This document shows, in pieces, positions 27,139 through 34,718 of a stretch of 64,000 bases of DNA; the first letter of the stretch is position 1; each line of letters opens with the position of its first letter. The stretch comes from Novosphingobium sp. MD-1. GTDB lineage: Bacteria; Pseudomonadota; Alphaproteobacteria; Sphingomonadales; Sphingomonadaceae. Location of the stretch: positions 1-64,000 of the forward strand of contig NZ_BBXA01000021.1 in the NCBI RefSeq assembly GCF_001014975.1. The letters are read 5' to 3'. A model generated the notes under the pieces. That model did not search any database, was not told the DNA's origin, and saw nothing but the letters and a program-made list of their open reading frames with translations. The position numbers were made by a program, and so were the translations under genes.

Positions 27139-27564
27139 TTATCCTTCGCGGTGATAGGGATGGCCAGCGATAATGCTGGTGGCGCGCCACAACTGCTCGG
27201 CCAGCATGGCGCGGGCCAGCATGTGCGGCCAGGTCGCCGCGCCGAAGGCAAGCAGGAGATCGGCCTTGCCGCGCACGTCCGCATCGTGCCCGTCAGCCGC
27301 GCCGATCAGGAAGCGCGCCTCGCGCACGCCATCGTCGCGCCAACGGCCCAGAATGCCGGCGAACTCGGTCGAGGTGAGCTGGCGCCCGCGCTCGTCGAGC
27401 GCGACGGTTCGGACGGGCGTGGCCGCGGGCGGCGGGATCGTGCCGCCGCGATCGGGCAGCTCGGTAACCTTGAGGCCCCAGGCGACGCGCTTGGCATAGC
27501 GGTCGACCAGCTCGGCCTCGGGCGATCGCCCGATCTTCCCGCGCGCGATAATGTGCAGCAGCAT
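27139..27564 (-). CDS. rlmH: 23S rRNA (pseudouridine1915-N3)-methyltransferase RlmH
   Basis: RlmH methylates N3 of pseudouridine 1915 in helix 69 of 23S rRNA. The 141-residue SPOUT-fold protein starts MLLHIIARGKIGRSPEAELV. It shows the TVALDERGRQLTSTEFA and ARFLIGAADGHD motifs and ends with the knot region MLARAMLAEQLWRATSIIAG and HPYHREG, which is near-invariant in RlmH. It follows rsfS by 49 bp, as in many genomes. A GC-rich imperfect hairpin lies in that gap (27589-27612). Confidence 0.95.
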   Translation of the reverse strand: MLLHIIARGKIGRSPEAELVDRYAKRVAWGLKVTELPDRGGTIPPPAATPVRTVALDERGRQLTSTEFAGILGRWRDDGVREARFLIGAADGHDADVRGKADLLLAFGAATWPHMLARAMLAEQLWRATSIIAGHPYHREG

Positions 27565-27613
27565 CCGGTTTCCGATCGGGAACGCTCTCCCTCCCCGCCG
27601 GGAGGAGGGGAGT

Positions 27614-28021
27614 TTACGCCGCGCCCGCGTCTCCGAACGCCCACATGCGTTCGAGGTTGTAGAAGCTGCGCACTTCCGGGCGGAACAGGTGGACCACCAC
27701 GTCGCCGGCGTCGATCAGCACCCAGTCGGCGGCGGGCAGGCCTTCCAGCCGCGCGTGGCCGTAACCGCCCTGCTTGATCCGTTCGGCCAGCTTCTGGGCC
27801 ATCGCCGCGACCTGGCGCGTCGAACGGCCCGACGCGATCACCATGTAATCGGCGATCGAGCTTTTGCCTTCGAGCGGGATCGAGACGATTTCCTGCGCCT
27901 GATCGTCGTCGAGCGATTGCAGGACGAGATCGTGCAGCGACGCTGGCTTGGCCTTGGCGCCCGAGCTGGCGGTGGACGTGGCGGCCCCGGCCTGGGCCGG
28001 AATGGTCTGGACAGTTGTCAT
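27614..28021 (-). CDS. rsfS: ribosome silencing factor RsfS
   Basis: RsfS binds ribosomal protein uL14 and blocks subunit joining when nutrients are scarce. The 135-residue protein has a 30-residue Ala/Thr/Pro-rich N-terminal extension and then the conserved core: DDQAQEIVSIPLEGKSSIAD, MVIASGRSTRQVAAMAQKL, and ADWVLIDAGDVVVHLFRPEV followed by RSFYNLERMW. It is placed between nadD (130 bp) and rlmH, the usual bacterial order. Confidence 0.95.
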   Translation of the reverse strand: MTTVQTIPAQAGAATSTASSGAKAKPASLHDLVLQSLDDDQAQEIVSIPLEGKSSIADYMVIASGRSTRQVAAMAQKLAERIKQGGYGHARLEGLPAADWVLIDAGDVVVHLFRPEVRSFYNLERMWAFGDAGAA

Positions 28022-28151
28022 CGCGGTGAGATGGTCTCCGTGGCTGGATTGTCAATGAAAAGGAAGCGGGCACCGGTCAATCGCCCGGCCCCCGAAACGG
28101 GCCGGGCCACCGGAATCCCGGCAACCGACCGCAAGGGAAGTGCGCCGCGGC

Positions 28152-28883
28152 TCAGGGCTTTCCTGCCCCGCCGAAGCGCGTGTTGCCGGTGGATGGGCCG
28201 GTTTGCGGAACGACCGGCCGATGCGTGAGGGCATCGAACGGCTCCGCATCGACGAAGCGGCGAAACCATTCCGGATCGGCGGCACGAATGGCCGTGGCCG
28301 AACGGGGATCGGGATCGAAACGCAGGATCGTCAGCGCCGGGGCGCTCCGCTTTGCGCCGTCAATCAACTGTCCGGGCCGCCGGCGCCAGCGGCGCAACCA
28401 GGCCATGGCGGGGCTCGCCAAGGCACGCGCATCATAACCCGGACGCGCGATAACCGCAATCGGCGTCTCCCGCGCGATGCGCCGCCAGTCCTTCCAGCGG
28501 TGAAACTGCGCCAGATTGTCGGCCCCCATCAGCCAGACGAAGCGCTTTTTCGGGTAGCGTCGATGCAGCGCCGCCAGCGTATCGACGGTGTAGCGCGTGC
28601 CCAGCCGCGCCTCGATCGCGGTCACGCGGATCGGCGCGCGGCGGGCCGCCGCCCGCGCCGAACAATAGCGCGCCGGCAGCGGGGCCATGCCCTTCACCGG
28701 CTTCAGCACGTTGCCCGGCGATACCAGCCACCACACCTCGTCCAGCCCCAGCGCCTCGCGCGCGAACAGGCTGATGCGGCGGTGGCCGCCATGGGCCGGG
28801 TTGAAGCTGCCGCCCAGAAGACCGACGCGGGGCAGGCCGATTCGGGGCAGGCCGACGCGGGGGGAAGGAATCGGACCGGTCAG
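28152..28883 (-). CDS. nadD: nicotinate-nucleotide adenylyltransferase NadD, start codon unclear
   Basis: NadD joins nicotinate mononucleotide with ATP on the way to NAD. The family start VGLLGGSFNPAHGGHRRIS, the WLVSPGNVLK loop, RFVWLMGADNLAQFHRWKDW, and the SATAIRAA motif (usual ISSTxIR) are all present. The start is a problem. Between the upstream stop at 28906 and the core there is no ATG, GTG or TTG in frame. The best candidate is CTG at 28883 with GGAG 8 nt upstream; ATT at 28871 is another. The only in-frame ATG (29006) lies inside the preceding gene. A 15-bp tandem repeat adds IGLPR/VGLPR units before the core. Confidence 0.88.
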   Translation of the reverse strand: MTGPIPSPRVGLPRIGLPRVGLLGGSFNPAHGGHRRISLFAREALGLDEVWWLVSPGNVLKPVKGMAPLPARYCSARAAARRAPIRVTAIEARLGTRYTVDTLAALHRRYPKKRFVWLMGADNLAQFHRWKDWRRIARETPIAVIARPGYDARALASPAMAWLRRWRRRPGQLIDGAKRSAPALTILRFDPDPRSATAIRAADPEWFRRFVDAEPFDALTHRPVVPQTGPSTGNTRFGGAGKP

Positions 28884-28905
28884 GATGAAGGCTCCGCCAG
28901 CCTGC

Positions 28906-29988
28906 CTAGCGCGCCACGCGCCGGGGCGAAGCCGCCTTGGCGCGATAGGCGCCCTGCATGGCGAACATCCAGCCGGGATATTCGCGCGGCAGGGCCGAGA
29001 GTGCATCCAGCCGCGAAAGCTCGTCCGCCGTCAGTTCCACCTCGCAGGCGGCGATATTGTCGGCGAGCTGGTCGGCGCGCTTGGCGCCGACGATCACCGT
29101 CGTCACCACCGGCTGATAGAGCAGCCAGGCGAGCGCCACCTGCGCCACCGTGGCCGGCTTGCCGGCTACGGTCTTTCCGGCGGCGATGGCCTGCATCGCC
29201 TCGATCAGGTCATAGGCGCGATCGAGTTCCACCGGCGGGAAATCGAACACCGCGCGGCGGCCTTCGCCCTGGTTGGGGCCGCTGTTGCCGCCGTCGGTGG
29301 CGCGGGTGTATTTGCCCGAAAGCAGCCCCCCGGCCAGGGGGCTCCACACCATCAGGCCCAGCCCCTCGCTTTGCAGCAGCGGCACGATCTCGCGCTCCAG
29401 ATCGCGGCCGGCAACGGTATAATAGGCCTGGAGCGAGGCAAACGAGGCGATGCCCAGCCGTTCCGAAATGCCCAGCGCCTTCATGATCTGCCAAGCCGCC
29501 CAGTTGCTGACGCCGATATAGCGCGCGCGGCCACTGCGCACGATGTCCTCCAGCGCACGCAGGGTTTCCTCGATCGGGGTCAGCGCATCCCAGCCGTGGA
29601 TCTGGTAGAGATCGACATGGTCCATGCCCAGCCGGGCGAGGCTGGCGTCGATCTCGTGCAACAGGTGGAAGCGCGAGGCGCCGGCCTCGTTCGCCCCCGG
29701 CCCCATCGTGCCCATGGCCTTGGTGGCGACGACCACGTCGGGCCGCTTCACGCCCAGATCGCGCAGCGCCTGGCCCAGGATCTCTTCGGACCGGCCTTCC
29801 GAATAGACGTTGGCCGTATCGATGAAGTTGATGCCCGCGTCGATCGCCTGCCGCACCAGCGCGGTCGACGCCGCCAGATCCAGCCCCGCGATCGGGCCGA
29901 ACCGGCCCTGCGATTCGCCGAACGTCATCGTGCCGAGGCACAGCTCGGAAACGATCAGGCCGGTATTGCCGAAACGGTTGGTACGCAT
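28906..29988 (-). CDS. aldo/keto reductase
   Basis: The 360-residue NADPH-dependent TIM-barrel oxidoreductase shows the aldo/keto reductase family features: GNTGLIVSELCLGTMTFGES, NFIDTANVYSEGRSEEILGQ (catalytic Asp and Tyr), VVATKAMG (Lys), DHVDLYQIHGWD (His) and the cofactor region TVIVGAKRADQLADN. It belongs to the YajO/IolS-like group, and the substrate is unknown. GAGG lies 8 nt before the start. nadD follows within 22 bp. Confidence 0.92.
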   Translation of the reverse strand: MRTNRFGNTGLIVSELCLGTMTFGESQGRFGPIAGLDLAASTALVRQAIDAGINFIDTANVYSEGRSEEILGQALRDLGVKRPDVVVATKAMGTMGPGANEAGASRFHLLHEIDASLARLGMDHVDLYQIHGWDALTPIEETLRALEDIVRSGRARYIGVSNWAAWQIMKALGISERLGIASFASLQAYYTVAGRDLEREIVPLLQSEGLGLMVWSPLAGGLLSGKYTRATDGGNSGPNQGEGRRAVFDFPPVELDRAYDLIEAMQAIAAGKTVAGKPATVAQVALAWLLYQPVVTTVIVGAKRADQLADNIAACEVELTADELSRLDALSALPREYPGWMFAMQGAYRAKAASPRRVAR

Positions 29989-30063
29989 GGAAGAATCCTC
30001 TGCCTTCGGGTTTGCGGCCAAACTAGCGACCGGCCGCGTGCTTGTCGAAGGGGGATGCGGCGA

Positions 30064-31341
30064 TCAGGGCCGGGTCTGGCCCGAACCGCGCACCAGCCAC
30101 TTGTAGGTGGTGAGCCCTTCAAGCGCGACCGGCCCGCGCGCGTGCAGCCGCCCGGTCGCGATGCCGATTTCCGCGCCCAGCCCGAACTCGCCGCCATCGG
30201 CGAACTGGCTGGAAGCGTTGTGGATCACGATCGCGCTGTCCACTTCGGACAGGAAGCGGTCGGCGGCGGCCTGGTCCTCGGTCACGATCGCGTCGGTATG
30301 GCCCGAGGAATGGCGCGCGATATGGCCCAGCGCCTCCTCCAGTCCATCCACCACCGCGACCGCCAAGATCGCGTCGAGGTATTCGGTGTCCCAGTCGTTC
30401 GCGCTGGCGGGGCCGATGCGCGGATCGATGGCGCGGGCGCGGGCATCGCCGCGCAATTCGCAACCGGCATCGAGCAGGGGCGCGATCAGCCCATGCGGAT
30501 CGGGATAGGTCGCATCGATCAGCAGCGTTTCCATCGCCCCGCACACGCCGGTGCGGCGCAGCTTGGCGTTGAACACGATCGCGGCGGCGCGGGCCGGATC
30601 GGCGGCGTGATCGACGTAGGTGTGGTTGATCCCGTCGAGATGCGCCAGCACCGGCACGCGCGCATCGGACTGGACGCGCGCGACCAGGCTCTTGCCCCCG
30701 CGCGGCACGATCATGTCGATCAAGCCCGCCGCCGTCAGCATAGCGCCCACGGCCGCGCGGTCCTGCGTGGGCAGGAGCTGCACCGCATCGGCGGGCACGC
30801 CGCCCTCGGCCAGCCCGGCGACCAGCGCCTGGTGGATCGCGCGGTTGGAATGCACCGCCTCGCTGCCGCCGCGCAGCAGCACGGCATTGCCCGAGCGCAC
30901 GCACAGCGCGGCGGCGTCCGCCGTCACGTTGGGGCGGCTTTCGTAAATGATGCCGATCAGGCCGATGGGCACCCGCACGCGCTGCAGCACCATGCCGTTG
31001 GGCCGCGTGGCGCTGTCGATCACCTCGCCCACCGGATCGGGCAGGCTGGCGACCTGCTCCACCGCATCGGCCATGGCCGCGAGCCGGCCCGAATCGAGCC
31101 GCAACCGGTCGAGCAGCGCGCCGGACAGGCCATTCGCTTCGCCCGCGGCGACATCGCGCGCGTTCGCGGCGAGGATTTCCGGTTCGGCGCGGCGCAACGC
31201 CGCCGCCGCCAGCCGCAGCGCCTGTTCCTTCGCCGGTGCCGGCATCCGCGCCAGAACGCGCTGCGCCACGCGGCCGGCGCGGGCGAGGCCTTCGACGAGA
31301 TCGGTCACGGAATCGGGGGAAATCTGGGGCTGGCTGGACAT
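30064..31341 (-). CDS. proA: glutamate-5-semialdehyde dehydrogenase ProA
   Basis: ProA reduces gamma-glutamyl phosphate to glutamate semialdehyde in proline synthesis. The 425-residue protein has the cofactor-binding and family motifs [33 protein letters not shown], the [18 protein letters not shown] segment, [18 protein letters not shown], the catalytic Cys in [13 protein letters not shown], and the C-terminal THKWLVRG-like TTYKWLVRG. It heads the leftward cluster that runs to coq7. proB is not in the window. Its start lies 74 bp from the beginning of the GANTC-rich region. Confidence 0.95.
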   Translation of the reverse strand: MSSQPQISPDSVTDLVEGLARAGRVAQRVLARMPAPAKEQALRLAAAALRRAEPEILAANARDVAAGEANGLSGALLDRLRLDSGRLAAMADAVEQVASLPDPVGEVIDSATRPNGMVLQRVRVPIGLIGIIYESRPNVTADAAALCVRSGNAVLLRGGSEAVHSNRAIHQALVAGLAEGGVPADAVQLLPTQDRAAVGAMLTAAGLIDMIVPRGGKSLVARVQSDARVPVLAHLDGINHTYVDHAADPARAAAIVFNAKLRRTGVCGAMETLLIDATYPDPHGLIAPLLDAGCELRGDARARAIDPRIGPASANDWDTEYLDAILAVAVVDGLEEALGHIARHSSGHTDAIVTEDQAAADRFLSEVDSAIVIHNASSQFADGGEFGLGAEIGIATGRLHARGPVALEGLTTYKWLVRGSGQTRP

Positions 31342-31414
31342 GGGCGCGCCCTACCACGCGCCCCGGCCGCTGTCAGCCCGCATCGCATGGCGGCGCTCCC
31401 ACGGATTGCCCGGC

Positions 31415-31528
31415 GAGTCGCGGCCGCGAAGCACGGCGAATCGAAACGATTCGTTGCCGGAATCACATGGTTCCAACGCTTCACCGGAGGACTCGCACGA
31501 TTCAACCCGGCAAAGGGGGATCGGATTC
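31415..31528. promoter_or_regulatory. cluster of seven GANTC (CcrM methylation) sites
   Basis: GANTC occurs at 31415, 31438, 31448, 31460, 31490, 31499 and 31524, seven sites in 114 bp, where fewer than one would be expected by chance in DNA of this composition. Two of them form the arms of a perfect dyad CGAATCG-AAA-CGATTCG (31437-31453). The cluster lies between proA (minus) and the M23 peptidase/bactofilin genes (plus), with no gene inside it. GANTC is the target of the cell-cycle methylase CcrM, and GcrA reads its methylation state. Confidence 0.6.
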
Positions 31529-31605
31529 GACCTGCGGCGGACGCACCGGTAATCGGCCGCGTCCTTCCGGCGCATCCGCAGGGGCAGCAAAGATAAAAGC
31601 CAGAG

Positions 31606-32790
31606 ATGCCGCACCGGGGGTCGTCACACGTGTCAGCAACAGCCAGAGACGGGCTAGTCGCCCGGCTGAAGCGCTGGTTTCCCGAACGCGAGTTTTTCAT
31701 GCGTTCGCAGGGCCAAGTCCGCTTCATCCGGATAACAAGCCGGCTTCAGATGATCGTGGCCGCCGCCATCGCCGCCGCGCTGGGCCTGTGGCTGGCGATG
31801 ATGGTGACGATGCTGGTCTCGCGCTATCTCGACGCGCGCGACCGTGAACGGCTGCTCCAGCGCGAAGCCGCCGTCGCCTCGGCCGAAACGCGCGTCTCGA
31901 AGTATCGCAACGGCCTGGGCGAAGTGGCCGATGATCTGCAGAAGCGGCAGGACTTCATCGAGAAGATGGTCGAAAGCCATGTCGGCGCGCTGCCCAACGA
32001 TCTGCCCAAGGGCACGGTCAGCGACAGCAGCGCCGAAGCCGGCAAGACCGTGAAGAAGATCTCGATGGAGCTGCCCGAGGCCGCCGGGCTTGCCCGGATC
32101 GAGGCGCGCCAGCTGGCCTTCATCGAAAAGCTCACCCGCTTTGCCGATGCCCGCGCGGCGCGCGCCGAAACCGCGATTCGCCGCGTCGGGCTCAACCCCT
32201 CGATGATCATGGCGTCGAACCGCGGCGCGCAGGGCGGCCCGCTGATCCGCCTGGTCACCGGCCCCGGCAACGATGTCGATCCGCGCTTCGCGCGGCTGGG
32301 CGCCAGCCTTGAACGGATGAGCGGGCTGGAAGACGGCCTGGCCCGCATTCCCAATACGCTGCCCGCCAGCCTCGAATATATCTCGAGCGGCTTCGGCTAT
32401 CGCAGCGATCCCTTCACCGGCGGCGCGGCGTTCCACGCCGGTCTCGATTTCCGTGGGCCGATCGGCGCGCCGATCTATGCCGCTGCCGCCGGCACCGTCA
32501 GCTTCGCCGGTATCCGCCAGGGCTATGGCAATTGCGTGGAAGTCAGCCACGGCAACGGGCTGATGACCCGCTACGCCCACATGTCGCGCATCGGCGCGCG
32601 CGTTGGGGAAAAGGTTGCGGCCGGCGCCGTCATCGGGCAGATCGGCAGCACCGGCCGTTCCACCGGCCCCCACCTGCATTTCGAAGTGCGGATCAACGAC
32701 CAGCCGGTCAATCCGCGCCCGTTTCTGGAGGCAAGACCGAATGTTTTCCAGGAAGGCCGCGCCGGGCAGCCGGCCAGCAACCGGAGCTAG
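31606..32790 (+). CDS. M23 family metallopeptidase, membrane-anchored
   Basis: A 394-residue cell-wall endopeptidase with a short cytoplasmic N-terminus, one membrane segment (LQMIVAAAIAAALGLWLAMM, residues about 48-67), a coiled-coil periplasmic stalk, and a C-terminal LytM domain. The zinc ligands are intact: FHAGLDF (His, Asp) and GPHLHFEVR (His). GFGYRSDPFTGG is the usual lead-in. It should cut peptidoglycan cross-bridges. A GTG at 31630 is an alternative start. The last 50 nt overlap the bactofilin gene, and a peptidase next to a bactofilin is a common pairing for localised wall remodelling. Confidence 0.92.
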   Translation: MPHRGSSHVSATARDGLVARLKRWFPEREFFMRSQGQVRFIRITSRLQMIVAAAIAAALGLWLAMMVTMLVSRYLDARDRERLLQREAAVASAETRVSKYRNGLGEVADDLQKRQDFIEKMVESHVGALPNDLPKGTVSDSSAEAGKTVKKISMELPEAAGLARIEARQLAFIEKLTRFADARAARAETAIRRVGLNPSMIMASNRGAQGGPLIRLVTGPGNDVDPRFARLGASLERMSGLEDGLARIPNTLPASLEYISSGFGYRSDPFTGGAAFHAGLDFRGPIGAPIYAAAAGTVSFAGIRQGYGNCVEVSHGNGLMTRYAHMSRIGARVGEKVAAGAVIGQIGSTGRSTGPHLHFEVRINDQPVNPRPFLEARPNVFQEGRAGQPASNRS

Positions 32791-33163
32791 CACTATGGCC
32801 AGCCGCAATACCGCGGGCGGGACGTTCTCGGTCCTTGGCGCGGACCTTGTCGTCACGGGCGACGTTGCCGCCACCGCCGACCTGCATATCGACGGGCGGG
32901 TCAAGGGCGATATCACCTGCGCCGCGCTGGTGCAGGGCGAAGCGAGCGTGATCGAAGGCGCGGTGAAGGCGCAGACCGCGCGCCTTTCGGGCACGGTCCA
33001 CGGTGCGATCGAGGCCGGCGAACTGGTGATCCTGCGCAGCGCGCGCATCCACGGCGACGTCAGCTACGACGCGCTGACGATCGAGCAGGGCGCGCAGGTC
33101 GACGGCCGCTTCGCGCCACGCGCCGCGCCGGCCGGCGAATCGACGCTGACGCTGGTCAGCTGA
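32741..33163 (+). CDS. bactofilin (polymer-forming cytoskeletal protein)
   Basis: Bactofilins polymerise without nucleotide into membrane-associated filaments that recruit wall enzymes. This 140-residue protein has a short N-terminal tail with MFSRKA, a beta-helical DUF583 core (FSVLGADLVVTGDV, DLHIDGRVKGDI, GTVHGAIEAGELVILRSARI) and a short C-terminal tail. The start at 32741 has GGAGG 9 nt upstream and gives the MFxxK beginning seen in relatives. A second ATG at 32795, also with GGAG upstream, would remove the tail. The gene overlaps the M23 peptidase gene by 50 nt. Confidence 0.92.
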   Translation: MFSRKAAPGSRPATGASTMASRNTAGGTFSVLGADLVVTGDVAATADLHIDGRVKGDITCAALVQGEASVIEGAVKAQTARLSGTVHGAIEAGELVILRSARIHGDVSYDALTIEQGAQVDGRFAPRAAPAGESTLTLVS

Positions 33164-33227
33164 TCCTGGTTCGGTCCCCGATCATCCCTGCGTCCAGGCG
33201 GACGCGGGATGATCGAAAGCCGGCATA

Positions 33228-34427
33228 TCAGGCAGCGGTGACGTTGACGCCCATGCTGGTCAGGTAGCGCTTGATGTTGCGCGCGGCCTGGCGCAGCCGC
33301 TGCTCGTTCTCGACCATCGCGATGCGCACGAAGCCCTCGCCATCCTCGCCATAGCCGACGCCGGGCGCGACCGCGACTTCGGCATGGGTCAGCAGCTGCT
33401 TGGAGAATTCAAGGCTGCCGAGGTGGTTGAGCGCCGGCGGCAGCGGCGCCCAGGCGAACATCGACGCGCGCGGGCTGGGGATTTCCCACCCGGCGCGGCC
33501 GAACGCCTCGACCATCACGTCGCGCCGCTTCTGGTAGAGCTGGCGGTTCTTCTCGACGATATCCTGCGGTCCGTTGAGCGCGGCGCAGGCGGCGGCCTGG
33601 ATCGGCGTGAACGCGCCGTAATCGAGATAGGACTTCACCCGCTTCAGCGCGGCGATCAGGCGCGCGTTGCCCACGGCGAAGCCGACGCGCCAGCCCGCCA
33701 TCGAGAATGTCTTGGACATCGAGGTGAATTCCACCGCCACGTCCTTGGCGCCGGGCACTTCGAGGATCGAGCGCGTGGGATTGCCGTCGTAATAGAGTTC
33801 CGAATAGGCGAGGTCGGACAGGATCCAGACCTTGTTCTCCTTCGCCCAGGCGACCAGCCGTTCGTAGAACGCGAGGTCGACCGTCTCCGCCGTGGGGTTC
33901 GACGGGTAGTTCACGATCAGGATCGAAGGGCGCGGGACCGAATACTTCATCGCCCGGTCGAGCGAATCCCAATAGCGTTCGTCGGGCGTCGTCGGGACCG
34001 AGCGGATCGTGGCCCCGGCGATGATGAAGCCGAAGGTGTGGATCGGGTAGCTGGGGTTGGGTGCGAGCACGACATCGCCGGGCGCGGTGATCGCGGTGGC
34101 CAGGCTGGCGAGACCTTCCTTGGACCCCATCGTCATGACCACTTCCGTTTCCGGATCGAGATCGACGTTGAAGCGGCGGCCGTAATAGTTCGCCTGCGCC
34201 TTGCGCACGCCGGGAATGCCCGAAGAGGCCGAATAGCCGTGCGCATCGGGCTTCTGCGCGACTTCGCACAGCTTGTCGATCACGTGGCTGGGCGGCGGCA
34301 GATCGGGGTTGCCCATGCCCAGGTCGATGATGTCCCTACCGGCGGCGCGTGCTGCTGCCCGCATGCCGTTGACTTCGGCGATGACGTAGGGCGGCAGGCG
34401 CTTCATGCGGTAGAATTCTTCGTCCAC
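33228..34427 (-). CDS. PLP-dependent class I/II aminotransferase (AlaC / LL-DAP aminotransferase-like)
   Basis: A 399-residue fold-type I transaminase. Family motifs are IIDLGMGNPDLPPP, HGYSASSGIPGVRKAQANYY, the NYPSNPTAETVDL substrate loop, LSDLAYSELYYDG, and the PLP Lys in SMSKTFSMAGWRVGFAVG. It is most like the group annotated as glutamate-pyruvate aminotransferase AlaC or LL-diaminopimelate aminotransferase; the substrate is not certain. The start is a GTG at 34427 giving VDEEFYRMKRLPPYV, which agrees with alphaproteobacterial relatives. It is divergent from phaC across about 290 bp. Confidence 0.9.
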   Translation of the reverse strand: MDEEFYRMKRLPPYVIAEVNGMRAAARAAGRDIIDLGMGNPDLPPPSHVIDKLCEVAQKPDAHGYSASSGIPGVRKAQANYYGRRFNVDLDPETEVVMTMGSKEGLASLATAITAPGDVVLAPNPSYPIHTFGFIIAGATIRSVPTTPDERYWDSLDRAMKYSVPRPSILIVNYPSNPTAETVDLAFYERLVAWAKENKVWILSDLAYSELYYDGNPTRSILEVPGAKDVAVEFTSMSKTFSMAGWRVGFAVGNARLIAALKRVKSYLDYGAFTPIQAAACAALNGPQDIVEKNRQLYQKRRDVMVEAFGRAGWEIPSPRASMFAWAPLPPALNHLGSLEFSKQLLTHAEVAVAPGVGYGEDGEGFVRIAMVENEQRLRQAARNIKRYLTSMGVNVTAA

Positions 34428-34564
34428 GGGTGGGATACTCTTGATGGCGCGGCGGAATTGCCGCTTCCCGGCCCTTACGCCAATCCGGCGCGGGTGGAAA
34501 CCCAAGTGCCGCCATTGCCGCAGGGTATGGCGGCGCAGGGGCGGGGGCCGAGGCGGCAAGGCTG

Positions 34565-34582
34565 CTCCGGATTGATCCGGAG
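34565..34582. promoter_or_regulatory. perfect dyad in the aminotransferase / phaC divergent region
   Basis: CTCCGGAT and ATCCGGAG flank a TG centre, an 8-bp perfect inverted repeat about 137 bp before the phaC start. It is a possible operator. The rest of the approximately 290-bp gap shows no gene and no clear promoter boxes. Confidence 0.35.
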
Positions 34583-34718
34583 TGGACGATCGCGGAAGGC
34601 GCGGGTGGAGCGACAGTCTTCACGGTGGCGGCGGGCGGTGTATAGATCGGTACGGGTGGCAGGGGCGAACCGGCCGGCGTGCTTGGCTGGCCTGGCGAGG
34701 AAGCGGGAAGGAATGCGA

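Noticed and set aside
27589..27612. GC-rich hairpin between rsfS and rlmH as a terminator
   Set aside because: The arms do not pair fully and no T-tract follows on the minus strand; it looks like a decayed relative of the REP-like element.
28884..29006. Start of nadD at ATG 29006
   Set aside because: It lies inside the aldo/keto reductase gene and would add about 40 residues unlike any NadD; kept only as an alternative.
33384..34718. Open frame continuing upstream of phaC into the aminotransferase gene
   Set aside because: The phaC family N-terminus begins at about 34719 with a ribosome binding site, and the upstream part is antisense to a conserved transaminase.
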